NCBI GenBank assembly: GCA_009192285.1
Contig: CM018607.1
Location: 805,736-869,735, forward strand
From: Morchella semilibera
Taxonomy: Eukaryota; Ascomycota; Pezizomycetes; Pezizales; Morchellaceae
Direction: 5' to 3'
Length of the DNA: 64,000 bases
The notes under the pieces were generated by a model, which was not told the DNA's origin, did not search any database, and was given only the letters and a program-made list of their open reading frames with translations. How positions within the stretch are numbered: position 1 is the first letter of the stretch; every line of letters starts with the position of its first letter. A program made the translations under genes and the position numbers. This document shows positions 12,075 through 23,643 of the stretch, piece by piece.

Positions 12075-12766
12075 GACTCACAACATTTGTGCACCGCTCA
12101 GTCAAATTCCTTCCTCCTCGAACCAAGGAAAGGGACCCGTTCAACCTATTCTCGCGAAAACCTTTTCAAGTGAACTCTTTTCTATAATATACCAATCCCA
12201 TAATAATACTTGAGGCACCGAATGAGCCCTTTAGCTACTAACTTCCCCACACCTAAGGTACACTATTGAGAGATAAGTGGGATAGCGGCATCTATTGAAA
12301 CTAGGTCACTCAAGGCTTATTAAGGGAAGTATCCACTATTAAATTAGATCAGAATTTTCTATCTTTTGTTCAAAACCACTCTTCTATAGTCTCCGAGCAA
12401 GTGCCAGAGAGCTAAGTATACCAGTGTGAGCTAGCAAAGGGGAACAGCAATCAGGAAACAGAATCACACGCCTTTTTCTTTTTTTTCTGTTTTGGTTTTT
12501 GGAAGAGAAAGTATCCCGTCAAGAATAGCAAAAACTCCCTTTCCCAGTCTGGCCCATGCCGAATCGTTTACCCCATTACCTCGAGATAAGAATCTACCCT
12601 TTACGGGTCATCCGTTCGGAACTCATGTATCAACATTACTTTCATTAAACCTGACGATTTCCCCCCAGTGAAATCAAGCTTATCAACTCTCGGCAGTTTT
12701 ATAACCTTTTCTTTTACTGTGGGGGTTCTTGAAATTTCAATTCCGGTTCGTCTCCCGAGCAGCCCC
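12075..12766. other. Intergenic, no gene seen
   Basis: This is the region between the dead transposase and the 3' end of the acidic-tract gene. There are poly-T runs near 12480 and 12710. Nothing else is recognised. Confidence 0.5.
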
Positions 12767-14466
12767 TCACGCTACATCTAGCGAGTTCATCAAGAGCCAG
12801 GGTGTTTCAGGTGACTCGCTACTATCTCTTTGGTGGCTTTTTCGGAGGTCTGGAGGGTCGATAGGAGTAACGGACGGTGATGACGGTGTGGTTGGAGTTG
12901 GTACGGATGAGATAGTCGTTGACGAATTAGGAGATTCAAGGTCGGAATCGCCAATGGGGAAGCAGAAAGATGATGGAGAGGGGGAGGAGAGAGGGGTGTC
13001 TAGAACTTTTGCGTATTCCAAATTTTGAGGTATTTGATACTGGCGAATGACTACAGTCTGCGCCCGAACGGAGATGGTGTGCTGCGGCCGTGACTCATAC
13101 GGAAGCGAGACAGCGGTTTCGATGGCTGAAACACGACGACTTGCGATTGAACACAAATTATAAGTGAAGATTTCATTGGAATCTCCCTCCGCGTCGGAAC
13201 CTTCTTCAAACTGGTCATCATCAGAGTCATTCTCGTGTTCACCACCATCATCTTCAGAATATTCTTCATCTTCATCTTCCTCGTCTTCCTCGTCTTCCTC
13301 GTCTTCCTCGTCTTCCTCTTCCTCGTCATCCTCGCCTTCTCCGTCTTCTTCCTCTTCCTCTTCAGGATAATCATCTCTTTCCCACCATTCCAACTCCTTG
13401 GGTGCATTGTCTTGGATGCTCCTGATATCCGCGGCTCTATTATATTTGGGAATATCATTGTCTTCATTTATAGTATCAGCCTGGTTACTGCCTTTATCTT
13501 CTTCCCACACCCACTCGGGGTTCTGGCTATCATTGGGACTCTGCTTTGGACAATTTGCCTCACCAGAAGGGATCGATTGTAAGCTGGTGCTTGCTGTAGG
13601 GTTTCCAATCTCTGTGTGCACCTCACCTTCCTGATCCTCAGGCATGGGTGGAGCACCGTCGAAGAACAGGTCTTCCGTTTTTCGAGCTGTCGAAAATTTC
13701 CCGGTCCACTCTCTCCATAGAAGCCCATCCCCACGACGCAATATATCTTGGGTCTCATGCAGAGCATTGTATAAACCAGGTTGTGAGCCATCAAAGTCTG
13801 TTATTATGATAGTGGGTAGAGGAGGGAGCGGTGTCACTGCAGGACACAAATGATGAGGAGCCGGGTGTGTGGTCATCATAAAGGCTAGGGCAATAAAAGA
13901 CGGCTGTATAAATTGTAAAGTCAGTTTGATGTTTGGGGGCCCTTGATCGGCTAGAAAGATACAAACCAGCTTGTCATGAAAATTGATAAATAATCGGTAG
14001 CAATACTCGTAGACGAGGGACTGGGTGGCCCAGTATTGGCTAAGACGAGGTGAGGATTGCTTGAAGAGCCCATAATTAGCTTTTTCCCCTCTTCCTTTCC
14101 CCTGATTTTGGGGTACATAGAACATACAAATAGGTTGCTGATAAATTCTTCTCTTTGTAGCCTGAGCCCTTCAGCAGTAGACATGGCGGTGTAGTAGTAG
14201 CCTATGGGGCCATAACCCATTAGCCGTTCCCATGGGCTGATAGATGGAGAAAAGAAGATCTCTGATCCATTGTCATGGAAATATGAAAGAATATGGCGCC
14301 TCATGCCTCCTAAGAAAGAGACAGCACCCCGTTTGAATCTCAGGATGTATCCTGGATCAGGTGGGATGTTTTTCATTGACATAATCTCAAGCAACTCGAT
14401 GCTTGACAGGGCGGTAGTTGCGATGACTGTGATGATGTAGACAGGCAATGGCTTTAATAATGCCAA
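12767..14466 (-). CDS. Unrecognised protein with a long acidic tract (two exons, about 543 aa)
   Basis: Exon 1 is 14466-14128 and exon 2 is 14059-12767. They are joined by a 68-nt phase-0 intron with donor GTATGT, branch GCTAAT and acceptor TTCAAG. The N-terminus is hydrophobic (about residues 6-25) and could be a signal peptide or anchor. The first 200 residues look globular and rich in aromatics. From about residue 340 there is a run of some 70 Glu/Asp residues (13270-13390), then a Ser/Pro/Thr-rich C-terminus. No family was recognised. Low-complexity shadows appear in the other frames over the acidic tract. The start could lie further upstream, because no homologue was available to fix it. 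Possible roles are not inferred. Confidence 0.6.
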
Positions 14467-15480
14467 GAGAGATGAAACAGGAAGCTTGGAGGGCGAGGGC
14501 TTATGGTGATGAAGGATGTATGTGGAGATGTAGTGGTGAAAATTGAGAGGAGGGTAACAGGGACGTGTAGTTTAATTGAATATTAGAGAGTTCGTTTCAG
14601 GCTGTGTAGCCAAAGGGCCTCGCGTGCCAGCCGTGCAAGCTATGTTTCTTGAGAGCCCCCTCCCAGAGTACAAAATCCTGGGCCAAAAGTCCACCTCGAT
14701 ATAAATCTGCTTGAAAATTGTAACCCGCCATGGTGGGAAGACAAAAAGTGAGAGGCTAATGATGCGAAACCAAAAGCCCCTTAAATCCGGAGAGAAAGGG
14801 CCCCAGCCATGATCTTGTATTTTTTAGTGCTTTTGTTCTGATTCTTGTTGCTGTATGTGAGAGTGTTCTTGGTACCGTTGTTTGATTTGCGGGCCATCGA
14901 TATATGGTATGATGTTGGGTATAGTGGGCTTTTGGATTCCTTCGCGACCAAAGGAGATGGAGAACAAACGAGGAGATCGGAGGGGGATGATGGGGTTGTC
15001 ATTCAACCAGCCAAGGGCAGGGCAAGATCAAGTTTGTCAGCCCCAATTTCCTAATTCCGGGAGCTCCCGTGCCCTAGTTACCCCTGGCCAATCAGCCGGA
15101 TGTTCAAAAATGGAATTTTTTCCGTGCCCCTCACTAACCGCATCTCTCGGGCTCTAATGTTTATCGCGTCATTTATGACAGTTACAGACAGCCAGTAAAT
15201 TAGAGGTGGGGTAGATACGCCCTCCCTTTGTAGCCCTTTGCCAAGAAAATTGTCCTGTACTCTACATTTCAACTACACATACATGTATGTATCTACCTCG
15301 GTAACCACATTACCACCCACTATAGATCTACGTTTCTGAGCAAGAGATACATAAACTAATATAAATAATCACTACCCCTCCTCCAAGGGTATGTTTTATC
15401 TTCCTCATTATTTCCTCCGTTCTATTCGTTCCCCATCTCATCGCCTCCCGTCTGCGATCTTCAACAAGCTCATCGCCAAA
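14467..15480. other. Intergenic region between divergent genes
   Basis: This is the shared upstream region of the acidic-tract gene (minus) and the dehydrogenase (plus). A short open frame at 15391 runs in frame into the dehydrogenase ATG at 15481 and may be 5' UTR. No repeat is recognised. Confidence 0.5.
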
Positions 15481-16517
15481 ATGTCCCATACTGCGATGTC
15501 TGCCCGCTTGGCCGGTAAAACGGTATTAGTTACTGGCGCATCTTCCGGGATCGGTCGATCAGTTGCTATCGAGTTCTCTCGTACTTCTCCAGATATAAAG
15601 CTTATTTTGACTGCTCGGCGTGAAGAAAACTTAAGAGAGCTTGCCAAGCTCCTAGAAGGTGAGAGCGGAGGGAAGACAAAGGTCTTACCTCTTAGGCTGG
15701 ATGTTTCTTCTACAAACGACGTGAATGGGTTTTTAGATAGGCTTCCAGAGGAGTGGAAGGAAATCGACATTTTGGTGAACAATGCGTATGAGTCCCTTTG
15801 GAGAAAAACGACCCGCATGTACATGAGGCTAACTTAATATTCAGCGGGCTTGTGAAAGGCGTTGACAAGGTTGGAGAAATTGCCCAAGACGACATCAACG
15901 TGATGTTGTCAACCAATGTGACCGGTCTCATTAATGTAGCTCCGATTCTTTTTCATCCCGAGTTGAATATTTATTGACACATCGATCAGATGACCCAAAA
16001 GGTCCTACCTATATTTCATGCCCGCGGCGGACGTGGTGATGTGATCAATGTTGGATCCATAGCTGGTAGGGAACCTTACGCGGGTGGGAGTATTTACTGT
16101 GCAAGCAAAGCTGCCGTCCGTAGTTTTACCGACAGTCTTAGAAAAGAACTGATAGCTACCCGGATCAGGGTGATCGAGATTGATCCAGGCCAAGTTGAGA
16201 CGGTATAATCGCTCCCGTCGATCCCTCCGCATCTGCCAGCTTGCTAACAAGTCATAGGAATTTTCTGTCGTGAGATTCAGAGGCGATAAAGCAAAGGCTG
16301 ATGCAGTTTACGCGTAGGTTACCCTTGCCGCTTAGTACTTTACTTGAGTATCATTGGCTCACTGAAAATTTATAGTGGTTGTGAGCCACTCACGCCAGAA
16401 GATATCGCGGAGGTTGTTGTATTTGCTGCTGGAAGGCGTGAAAATGTCGTGTTAGCTGATACCTTGGTATTTCCAAGCCATCAAGCCGGTGCAGGAATCT
16501 TGCACAAGACTGGGTAA
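15481..16517 (+). CDS. Short-chain dehydrogenase, YMR226C/serine 3-dehydrogenase type (268 aa)
   Basis: There are five exons: 15481-15785, 15845-15935, 15990-16202, 16258-16313 and 16376-16517. All introns are short with GT..AG borders, and the first has a GCTAAC branch site. The assembled protein is 268 aa, close to the 267 aa of yeast YMR226C, an NADP-dependent oxidoreductase acting on 3-hydroxy acids such as serine. The TGASSGIG cofactor loop lies near residue 20, NNAG follows across intron 1, the catalytic Ser is in NVGSIAG and the active site is YCASK. The C-terminal part ([12 protein letters not shown]) also fits this subfamily. An in-frame ATG at 15391 would add 30 residues (LRSIRSPSHRL) that could be a mitochondrial leader. 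The internal start was chosen because it matches the family N-terminus. Confidence 0.9.
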
Positions 16518-18056
16518 GGGATAACATGACTATCCAAATAATAGTAGAAAGAAAGCAGGTCTATATCGTAACGCCCGCTAGAGAGAAAAATTAGAGTACG
16601 CACGTAGGTACATTCAACAAGGCTCGTTATCAAGTTACAGTGCGTTTGGATCACGTCCGGAAATGCATTTGGGCGGTTTTTGTAGGGGTGTAAATGCGAT
16701 CAAAACTAGAAAATACACGCAACCACTGCCCCACCACACATGGCCATCCAATCAACCAAAATGTCATCGAAAATTGAGAAAGAGAGGGCGCTGTGGATGA
16801 TATGAAGGACAGACATATTCTAACTCAAACAGGTGAGGCTGGGAAAGCGCCCAGACAGCGGGTTTAAAAAAAAAGCCTGGGTAGCGGTAATGGAGGGGTT
16901 CAATGAAAAGTTTTCACCTCCATATGAAAGACATCAAACCAAATCTCAGCCTCAATCTGTAAGTTGAACACACCTCGCTATGAGATTGCAAAGCTATAAA
17001 ATTCTTGCAAACAGCGCAATAACTCTGGTTCCGGATAGGACAATAAAAGCGAATGACTGCTACATCTAACAATATATGGGAAATATATATAACCCCTTAA
17101 ACACAGGTGATAAATATCAAAGGGAGACTAACTGAACTCTCAGGACTGGTGTCAAGACGCCGGGACAGCAACAAAGGCAAAGGCAAAGACTATAACGAGG
17201 AGAAGGACAGAGCAGGAGAGGTGAGGATCAGGTAGGGACCTCGGACGAGAATAAGTAGAAACTATAGAGTCCCTTCTCTGTGAAGGCAAGTGTAAAGAGA
17301 TATCTCAGAAGTCACTAAGATATGGCTAATGCTAAGCGATAGTTCTGTAGCTTTTAAACTTGTAATATTGTAGACCGGATTCCGTTCGCTTGAGAGGATG
17401 ATGATTCCCCTAAGACGACGGGAATCCTACTAGCTAGTATTTATACATGAAGAACCCCCTTAAACCCGTTAACTCCTCCAATAGCAAATCTCCCGCAATG
17501 CCTCCGCTACTGCTCCGACTTCCTACGAGGTGGGGTAACCAAGGGTCCACTCATAAGGTGTGGTAGTGGTTGCCGAGTAATAACCGAACCCCGCTTCTGA
17601 GCGTACGTCACTCTTCCATCGCGCCGTCATACCAGGACAATACCCTTGTACTACCAGTACCGCACTTCCAAGCAATCCTGTAACAGCAAGTTTAGAAGCA
17701 AAGTAACTATAGTTATAAATAGAAGTATATTCTTATATACGAAGGTAACAGAAAGACAAGAGAGGGAGGAAACAAAGAAAAAGCTAAGGAAAATATCTAT
17801 ATCCGCTATTTAACACCCTCTGCTATCAGTCCGATATAACTCATACACCAGCCTGTATAAACTCATAGAAACTTAGTACAACCACACCTAGGATTTCTCC
17901 CTACCATTTCAACAAATTCTATTAACAATTCTCCTTGTAACTGAATCTTATCGAATTTAGTTACGACATCATCACTCCATCCCTTCTTACTCTCGATTAG
18001 CTTATCCCTTTGAATCACAACAGCGCTATCAGCAAAAAATAGGCCTGCGTCTTGTA
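16518..18056. other. Gene-free stretch with LTR fragments
   Basis: 16518-17100 shows no recognised feature. An LTR end (GTCAAGACGCCGGGACA) lies at 17167, and LTR-derived sequence resumes at about 17680-18050. A GC-poor stretch at 17330-17660 may be another retroelement remnant with unclear borders. Confidence 0.5.
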
Positions 18057-18101
18057 TGTGACAGAGTAACTGAGACGCAATATGACAGATGATAATAATG
18101 A

Positions 18102-18238
18102 CATCAGCAAGACTTCATTTGTCTCCTAGTGTCTCCTGAGTCTCAGGAGACTCAAAAAATATCTGGGGGTCTCAGGAGACTCTCAGGAGACCCTGGAGAC
18201 TGTTGGGAGACTCCAGTCATAAGTTGAGTTTGCTGATG
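18102..18238 (+). mobile_element. 137-bp non-autonomous element, copy 3
   Basis: It starts CATCAGCAAGACTTC and ends GTTTGCTGATG. It is flanked by GA on both sides (18100-18101 and 18239-18240). Removing it with one GA restores the LTR reading of this site. Confidence 0.9.
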
Positions 18239-18390
18239 GATGCAGAAGAACTAAAGAGTACAGCCAGGAACAGCGAGGACTCCAAACGGGCTCAAGCACA
18301 AGCACCGGCAAGGACAGAGACAAAGAAGGCACGCAGGACATAGGATAAAGAACCAAGTGAAACCAAGGGCAAGGATAAAGAAAAACTATA

Positions 18391-18527
18391 CATCAGCAAT
18401 ACTTCATTTGTCTCCTGATGTCTCCTGAGCCTCAGGAGACTCAAAAAATATCCAGGAGTCTCAGGAGACTCTCAGGAGACCTGGGAGACTGTTGGGAGAC
18501 TACAGTTATAAGTTGAGTTTGCTGATG
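18391..18527 (+). mobile_element. 137-bp non-autonomous element, copy 4
   Basis: It is the same length and has the same termini as copy 3. It is flanked by TA on both sides (18389-18390 and 18528-18529). The host is the LTR starting at 18057. Confidence 0.9.
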
Positions 18528-19395
18528 TAGAATCACCTTCTATGAAGGCAAGTGTTTTGGTGTCTTGACATATTTCCCAATGATTTGAGAGGCATAGCAT
18601 TGTAGTAACAGATAGTGTTATACTAAGCAAAGAGAGTATGAGATGAGGTGAGGATGTCGTAATCAGGTTCTATGAGGTTCAGTTACAGAAAGGATTGATA
18701 ATAGAATTCGGTGAGATTGTGGGGAGGAATACGAAGTGTGGTTGCTCTGGAGTTCTATGAGATTCCATCAGTTGATGTATGAGTAATATTGGACTGGCAG
18801 GAGAGAGTGTTAAATAGCGGGCATAGATGTTTTCCTTAGTTTTTTCTTTCTTTTCTCTCTGTTTAGTATTCTTATTATCTCGTTACATAGAAATATACTC
18901 CTATAACGAAGCTATAATCTATATTAGCTCGTAACCTGCCTTCGGTAGACGGGAAACGCATAATACCTCATATTGTTCATGTTGATGTCATTCTGGTCCC
19001 CACATTCTCTGTTTTGCGTCCATTTTGCCTCTGCTCTTGCCTTTGCCCTTGTCGGTTTCTCTCCTTGTGCCCACTCAGTGTTCTTTTGCTCCTTGTCAGT
19101 GTTCTCGTTGTACTAGCTTTGCTGTTCGAATCTGTCCCAGCATCTTGCATCAGTCTCGAGGGTTTGGTAGCTGAAGCACTATCGAAATTCATGGTCTAGC
19201 GATAAGCGAGGAGAGGATGAGTGGGGTAAAGTTGTTGTCATTAGGTTTCATCAGGTTCAGTGTGATGGAGTAACCGGAAAGCAAGGTATTAGCGGAAGAC
19301 AATGATGACGCGGAAGGACTCGAGGAAAACAGCTAGCACAATGAGAATATTGACGAAGGTTAGGACGACACCGGGTGGGCCCAAGCATAGGCATC

Positions 19396-19532
19396 CATCA
19401 GCAAGACTTCATTTGTCTCCTGATGTCTCCTGAGCCTCAGGAGACTTAAAAAATATCTAGGAGTCTCAGGAGACTCTCAGGAGACCTGGGAGACTGTTGG
19501 GAGACTCCAGTCACAAGTTGAGTTTGCTGATG
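19396..19532 (+). mobile_element. 137-bp non-autonomous element, copy 5
   Basis: It starts CATCAGCAAG and ends TTGCTGATG. It is flanked by TC on both sides (19394-19395 and 19533-19534). Confidence 0.9.
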
Positions 19533-19628
19533 TCGGTGAGAGCAAAGGCAAGAGCAGAGCAAAAGAGTACAGAACAGAGGAAGTGAGAACCAGATGGACC
19601 TCAACGAGGATCATGATAGATACTATGG

Positions 19629-20218
19629 TGTGACGGAGCAGCCCGACGCAAAGTAGAAGATGACAATGATGACGCAGGGGTACTCGAAGAGTACAGCCTA
19701 CGCAACGAGGAGATTGACGAAGACCGAAACAACGACGGGCAGGCACAAGCACAGGCACTAGTGAAGGCAAAGGCAAGAGCAAGGGCACAGGAGTGTAGGG
19801 CAGAGAGAGTGAGGGCCGGATAGACCTCGACGAGAACGATATGAGGTACTATAGGTTTTCCCTTTAGAGAGAACAAGATCTTTGAGGGCGAGGAACTATC
19901 ACTTTGAAATAGGAGTATATGTACCGAGATGACAGGAAGACAAGACAGAAAGAAAAGAAAGAAAGAACTAAGGAAAACATCTATCTCCGATATTTAACAC
20001 CCCTCCTTCACCAGTCCGCTATGACTCATACATCAGCTCATAGAGACACGTAGAATTTCATCGCAACCATTACAAATCCATCACGCTATCGAGCCTCCTA
20101 GAATCCAATGATGACACCCCCGTCCTTAACTCACCCCTTCCTCTCTTATATTACCCTAAAAATCATAACCGCGCTTCGACTACCGAACCTTCGGGACCAA
20201 TGCCAAGACGCCAGGATA
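19629..20218 (-). repeat. Solo LTR, family 1, with target duplication TATGG
   Basis: It starts TGTGACGGAGCAGC and ends CGCCAGGATA. The 5-bp sequence TATGG occurs at 19624-19628 and again at 20219-20223, a perfect target duplication inside the older LTR 19261-20628. Confidence 0.85.
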
Positions 20219-20629
20219 TATGGATTTCTTTGCTACTGAAGATAGATCACAAGATCGAGAGGACTATAATCAGAGATAGGGGTATATTCCTATGTACCAG
20301 GATAAGAGGAAGACGAGACAGAGAGAAAAGAAAGAAAGAACTAAGAAAAACATTTATGCCCGCTATTCAACATCCATTCTACACCAGTCCGCTATGACTC
20401 ATACATCAGCCTATAGAATCTCATAGAAATCCATCACAACTACACCTCGTATTCCTCCCCACTATCTTTCCAAAACCAATTAACAATCCTCCCTTCAACC
20501 GAACCTCATAGAACCTAATAACGTCACCCTCACCTTGTCTCATCCCCTCTTCGCTTAACCTTACTCTATCAGTTTCAACAACACTTCAGATACCAAACCC
20601 TTGGGACCGATGCCAAGACGTCGGAATAT

Positions 20630-21960
20630 TCGATTGCAGGGAGGATTGGTAATAGGTTTTAGAAAGATGGTGAGGAGAGATACGATATATGGTTGTGATA
20701 GATTTCTATATGTTTCTATGACCTGATATATATGTCATACTCGACTGGTTGAGAAGGGTGTTAATGTGATGGAGTAACCTGACGCAAAGAAAAAGATGAC
20801 AATGATGACGCAGAAAGACTCGAGGAGCACAGTCTACGCGACGAGGAGACCGACAAAGACAGAGACAGCGCCGAGCAGGCATTAGCACAGGCGCCGGCAA
20901 AGGCAAGGGCAATGGCAAAGGCGCAAGAATGTGGAGCGGAGAGAGTGAGGGCTGGATGGACTTCAACGAGAACGATGAGAGGTACTATGGGTTTTCCTCT
21001 CACAGAGCAAAGAATCTTGAAGGCGAGGAACTATGGCTTAGAAATAGGAGTAGATTCCTATATACCGAGATAACAGGAAGACGAGACAGAGAGAAAAGAA
21101 AGAAAGAACTAAGGAAAATATCTATCTCCGCTATTTAACACCTCTCCTCCAACAGTCCTCTATGACTCATACACCAGCTCATCGAAGCCCACAGAAACCC
21201 ATCGTATCCACACCTCGTATTCCTCCCCACCATCTCTGTTATTTACATTACAAATCCATCACGCCATCAAACCTCCTAGAACCCAATGACGACACCCTCC
21301 CTTTTAGCACACCCTTTCCTCGCTTAACCATCCTTAAACAATCACAACAGCGCTTCGACTACCAAGCCCTCGGGATCGATGCCAAGACGCCGGGACACAA
21401 ACCTCCTAGAACCCAATGATGACACCCCCTCTTTAACACACCCCTTCCTCGCTGAACAATACCTAAACAATTACAAACGCGCTACGACTACCGAACTCTC
21501 GGGATCGATTCTAAGATGTTAGGACAGTTAAATAGCAGGTATAGATGTTTTCCTTACTTCTTTTCTTTCTTTCCCCTCCGTCTCGACTTCCTATTAGCTC
21601 AGTATATAGGAATATATCTCTATTCCCAAGCCATAGGTCCCTTAGTTTCTGACCCTGTCCTCAGCAACAAGGAAATCCACAGTATCTCTCCTCGTTCTTG
21701 TTGAGGTCTATCTGGTCCTCACTTCCTCTGCCCTGTATTCTTTTGCCTCTGTTCTTGCCTTTGCTCTTGCCGGTGCTTGTGCTTGTGCCCACTCGGTATC
21801 GTCTTTACCTCTGTCAGTGTTCTTGTTGTGCTGGCTGTCCTCCTCGAATTCATTCGCATCATCATTGCCTTCTGCTACCTTGCCTCCCACATACTCCATC
21901 ATAGAGTCCTTCTGCGTTATCATTGTTATTTTTCACGTTGCCCCTCGTTACTCCATCACA
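20630..21960 (+). repeat. Family-1 LTR split by an LTR insertion
   Basis: This plus-direction LTR runs 20630-20764 and resumes at 21527. It ends TTACTCCATCACA at 21960, with a partial duplication of its last ~60 bp. The insertion at 20765-21526 is bordered by GTTAA on both sides. Confidence 0.7.
20765..21526 (-). repeat. Inserted family-1 LTR with duplicated tail, target duplication GTTAA
   Basis: A full LTR (20765-21397, ending CGCCGGGACA) is followed by a second copy of its last ~130 bp, ending at 21526. The whole 762-bp unit is flanked by GTTAA at 20760-20764 and 21527-21531, so it behaves as one insertion that later rearranged. Confidence 0.75.
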
Positions 21961-22678
21961 GCGAGTTTGGAGGCAAGATTCTATTACTATGTATAAGAGT
22001 ATATTCCTATGTACGATCATGATAACAGGAAGACACGATAGAGAGAAAAGTAAGAAAAAGATCTACTTCCGCTATTTAACATCCTCCTACACCAGTACGG
22101 TATTGTCTTGGCGTCTAGGCATCGGTCCCAATGGTTTGCTAGTCGTAGCGCTGTTGCGACGGATGGAGTTATACTAAGCGAGCATGGGAAGGGATAAGAC
22201 TGTGTTGTCGTGATTAGATTCTATGGGATTCTATGGTGTGATGGATTTGTAATGTAAATGGCAGAGATGGTAGGGAGGAATACGAAATGTGGTTGTGATG
22301 GATTTCTATAGGTTTCTATGAGTTGATGTATGAGTCATAGCGGACTAGTGGAGGAGATATGTTAAATAGCGGAGATAAATATTTTCTTTAGTTCTTTCTT
22401 GCTTTTCTCTCTGTCTCGTCTTCCTATTATTTCAGTACATGGAAATATACTCCTATCCTTAAGCCATAGTTCCTTGCACTCAAGATGCTGTCCTCCTCCG
22501 AGGAAGTTTATAGTACCTCTGATCCTTCTCATTGAGATCCATCTGGCTCTCAATCTCCCTGCTTTGCGCCCTTGTGCCTTGTGCCTTGTGCCTTTACCTT
22601 TGCCTTTGCCTTTGCTGGTGCCTGTGCTTGTGCCTGCCCAATGTCGCTCCTGTCTTTGTCGTTGAACTCGTTACGTTG
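21961..22678. repeat. Family-1 LTR fragments
   Basis: A minus-direction fragment runs to about 22103. A plus-direction LTR then starts TGTCTTGGCGTCTAGGCAT at 22104 and is cut at 22678 by the next LTR start. Confidence 0.7.
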
Positions 22679-22948
22679 TGTCCCGGCATCTTGGCATCGG
22701 TCCCGAAGGTTTGGTAGTCGAAGCGCTGTTATGATTGTTGGGGCAATGCTAAGCAAAGAGGGGGTGAGTTGAGGAGGGGGTGTCGTTATTGGATGCTAGG
22801 AGGTTCGATAGTGTGATGGATTTGTAATGTAAATAGCAGAAATGGTGGGGAGGAATACGAGGTGTGGTTGCGATGGAGTTTCACAGGTTTCTATGAGTTG
22901 ATGTATGAGTCATAGCAGACTAGGGAATGAGGGGTGTTGAATAGCAGG

Positions 22949-23582
22949 TGTCCCGGCGTCTTGGCATCTGTCCCGACAGTTCGGTGGGCAGTGTACGGTT
23001 GTGGTTGTTGGGGAAATGTTAAGCGAGAGCGGGGAATGCGAGGTGGAGGGTGTCGTCATAGGTTTCTAGGAGGTTCGATGGCGTGATGGATTGGTAATGT
23101 AAATAGCGGAGATGGTGGGGAGGATTACGAGGTGTGGTAGCGACGGGTTTCTATGGGATTCTGTGGATGATGATATGTAGTCTTGGTGGACTGGTGGAGG
23201 AGGTATGTTAAATAGCGGGGATAGATGTTTTCCTTAGTTCTTTCTTTCTTTTCTCTTTGTCTCGTCTTCCTGTTATCTCAGTACATAGGAATCTATTCCT
23301 ATTTCTAAAGCCATAGCCTCTCGTGCCAAAGACTCGATCCTCTGACAAGGGGAAACTCATAGTATCCTTCATCGTTCTCGTTGAGGTTCCTTCGGTCCTC
23401 ACTCTCCCTGCTCTGTGCTCTTGTGCCCTTGCTCTTGCCTTTGTCTTCGCCGGTGCCTGTGCTTGTGCCTGCCCGGCGTTGTTCCTGTCTTCATCGGTCC
23501 CCTCGTCGAGTACACTGTGCTCCTCGAGTCCCTCTGCGTCATCATTGTCATCTTCTTCTTTGCGTCGGGTTACTCCGTCACA
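22949..23582 (+). repeat. 5' LTR of the young family-1 element
   Basis: It starts TGTCCCGGCGTCTTGGCATC and ends TTACTCCGTCACA. The inner part holds a TTAAATAG box (23208-23215), a CTTT-rich stretch and the GTCTCGTCTT motif (23259-23268). A hexamer-like run of TTGCCT/GTGCCT repeats lies near 23420-23470. Confidence 0.95.
23208..23268 (+). promoter_or_regulatory. LTR promoter core and predicted self-primer 5' end (family 1)
   Basis: A TTAAATAG box is followed by a pyrimidine-rich stretch and by GTCTCGTCTT at 23259-23268. That decamer is the exact reverse complement of 23585-23594, just after the LTR. A start of transcription at or near 23259 is inferred. Confidence 0.5.
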
Positions 23583-23584
23583 CT

Positions 23585-23594
23585 AAGACGAGAC
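23585..23594 (+). other. Putative self-complementary primer-binding site, family 1
   Basis: AAGACGAGAC lies two bases after the LTR and pairs perfectly with LTR positions 23259-23268. No TGG-type tRNA site is present at the LTR border. Confidence 0.6.
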
Positions 23595-23643
23595 CATCCT
23601 TACTCGACTAGCACAGTCCGAGTTCCTCGCACCACAGTTCACC

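Larger units (their letters stand above)
18057..19260. repeat. Family-1 LTR remnants in both directions with two 137-bp insertions
   Basis: A minus-direction LTR starts TGTGACAGAGTAAC at 18057 and is split by two copies of the 137-bp element. Near 18558 a plus-direction LTR begins and is itself joined near 19133 to another LTR start (TGTCCCAGCATCTTG). Confidence 0.65.
19261..20628 (-). repeat. Older family-1 LTR split by two insertions
   Basis: It starts TGTGATGGAGTAAC at 19261 and ends GCCAAGACGTCGGAATA at 20628. It is interrupted by the 137-bp element at 19396-19532 and by a younger LTR at 19629-20218. Confidence 0.75.

Noticed and set aside
10800-12100. Terminal inverted repeats of the Tc1-type element
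   Set aside because: No convincing pair of inverted ends next to TA could be found by eye on the two sides of the transposase.
13164-13370. Ser-rich plus-strand frame
   Set aside because: It is the antisense shadow of the acidic Glu/Asp tract of the minus-strand gene.
14102-14127. 26-nt GTATGT...ATCAG intron in the acidic-tract gene
   Set aside because: It is too short for a fungal spliceosomal intron. The 68-nt choice with a GCTAAT branch site keeps the frame.
15391-15480. Dehydrogenase start at 15391
   Set aside because: It would add 30 residues absent from the family. The 15481 ATG gives the expected N-terminus, though a mitochondrial leader is not excluded.
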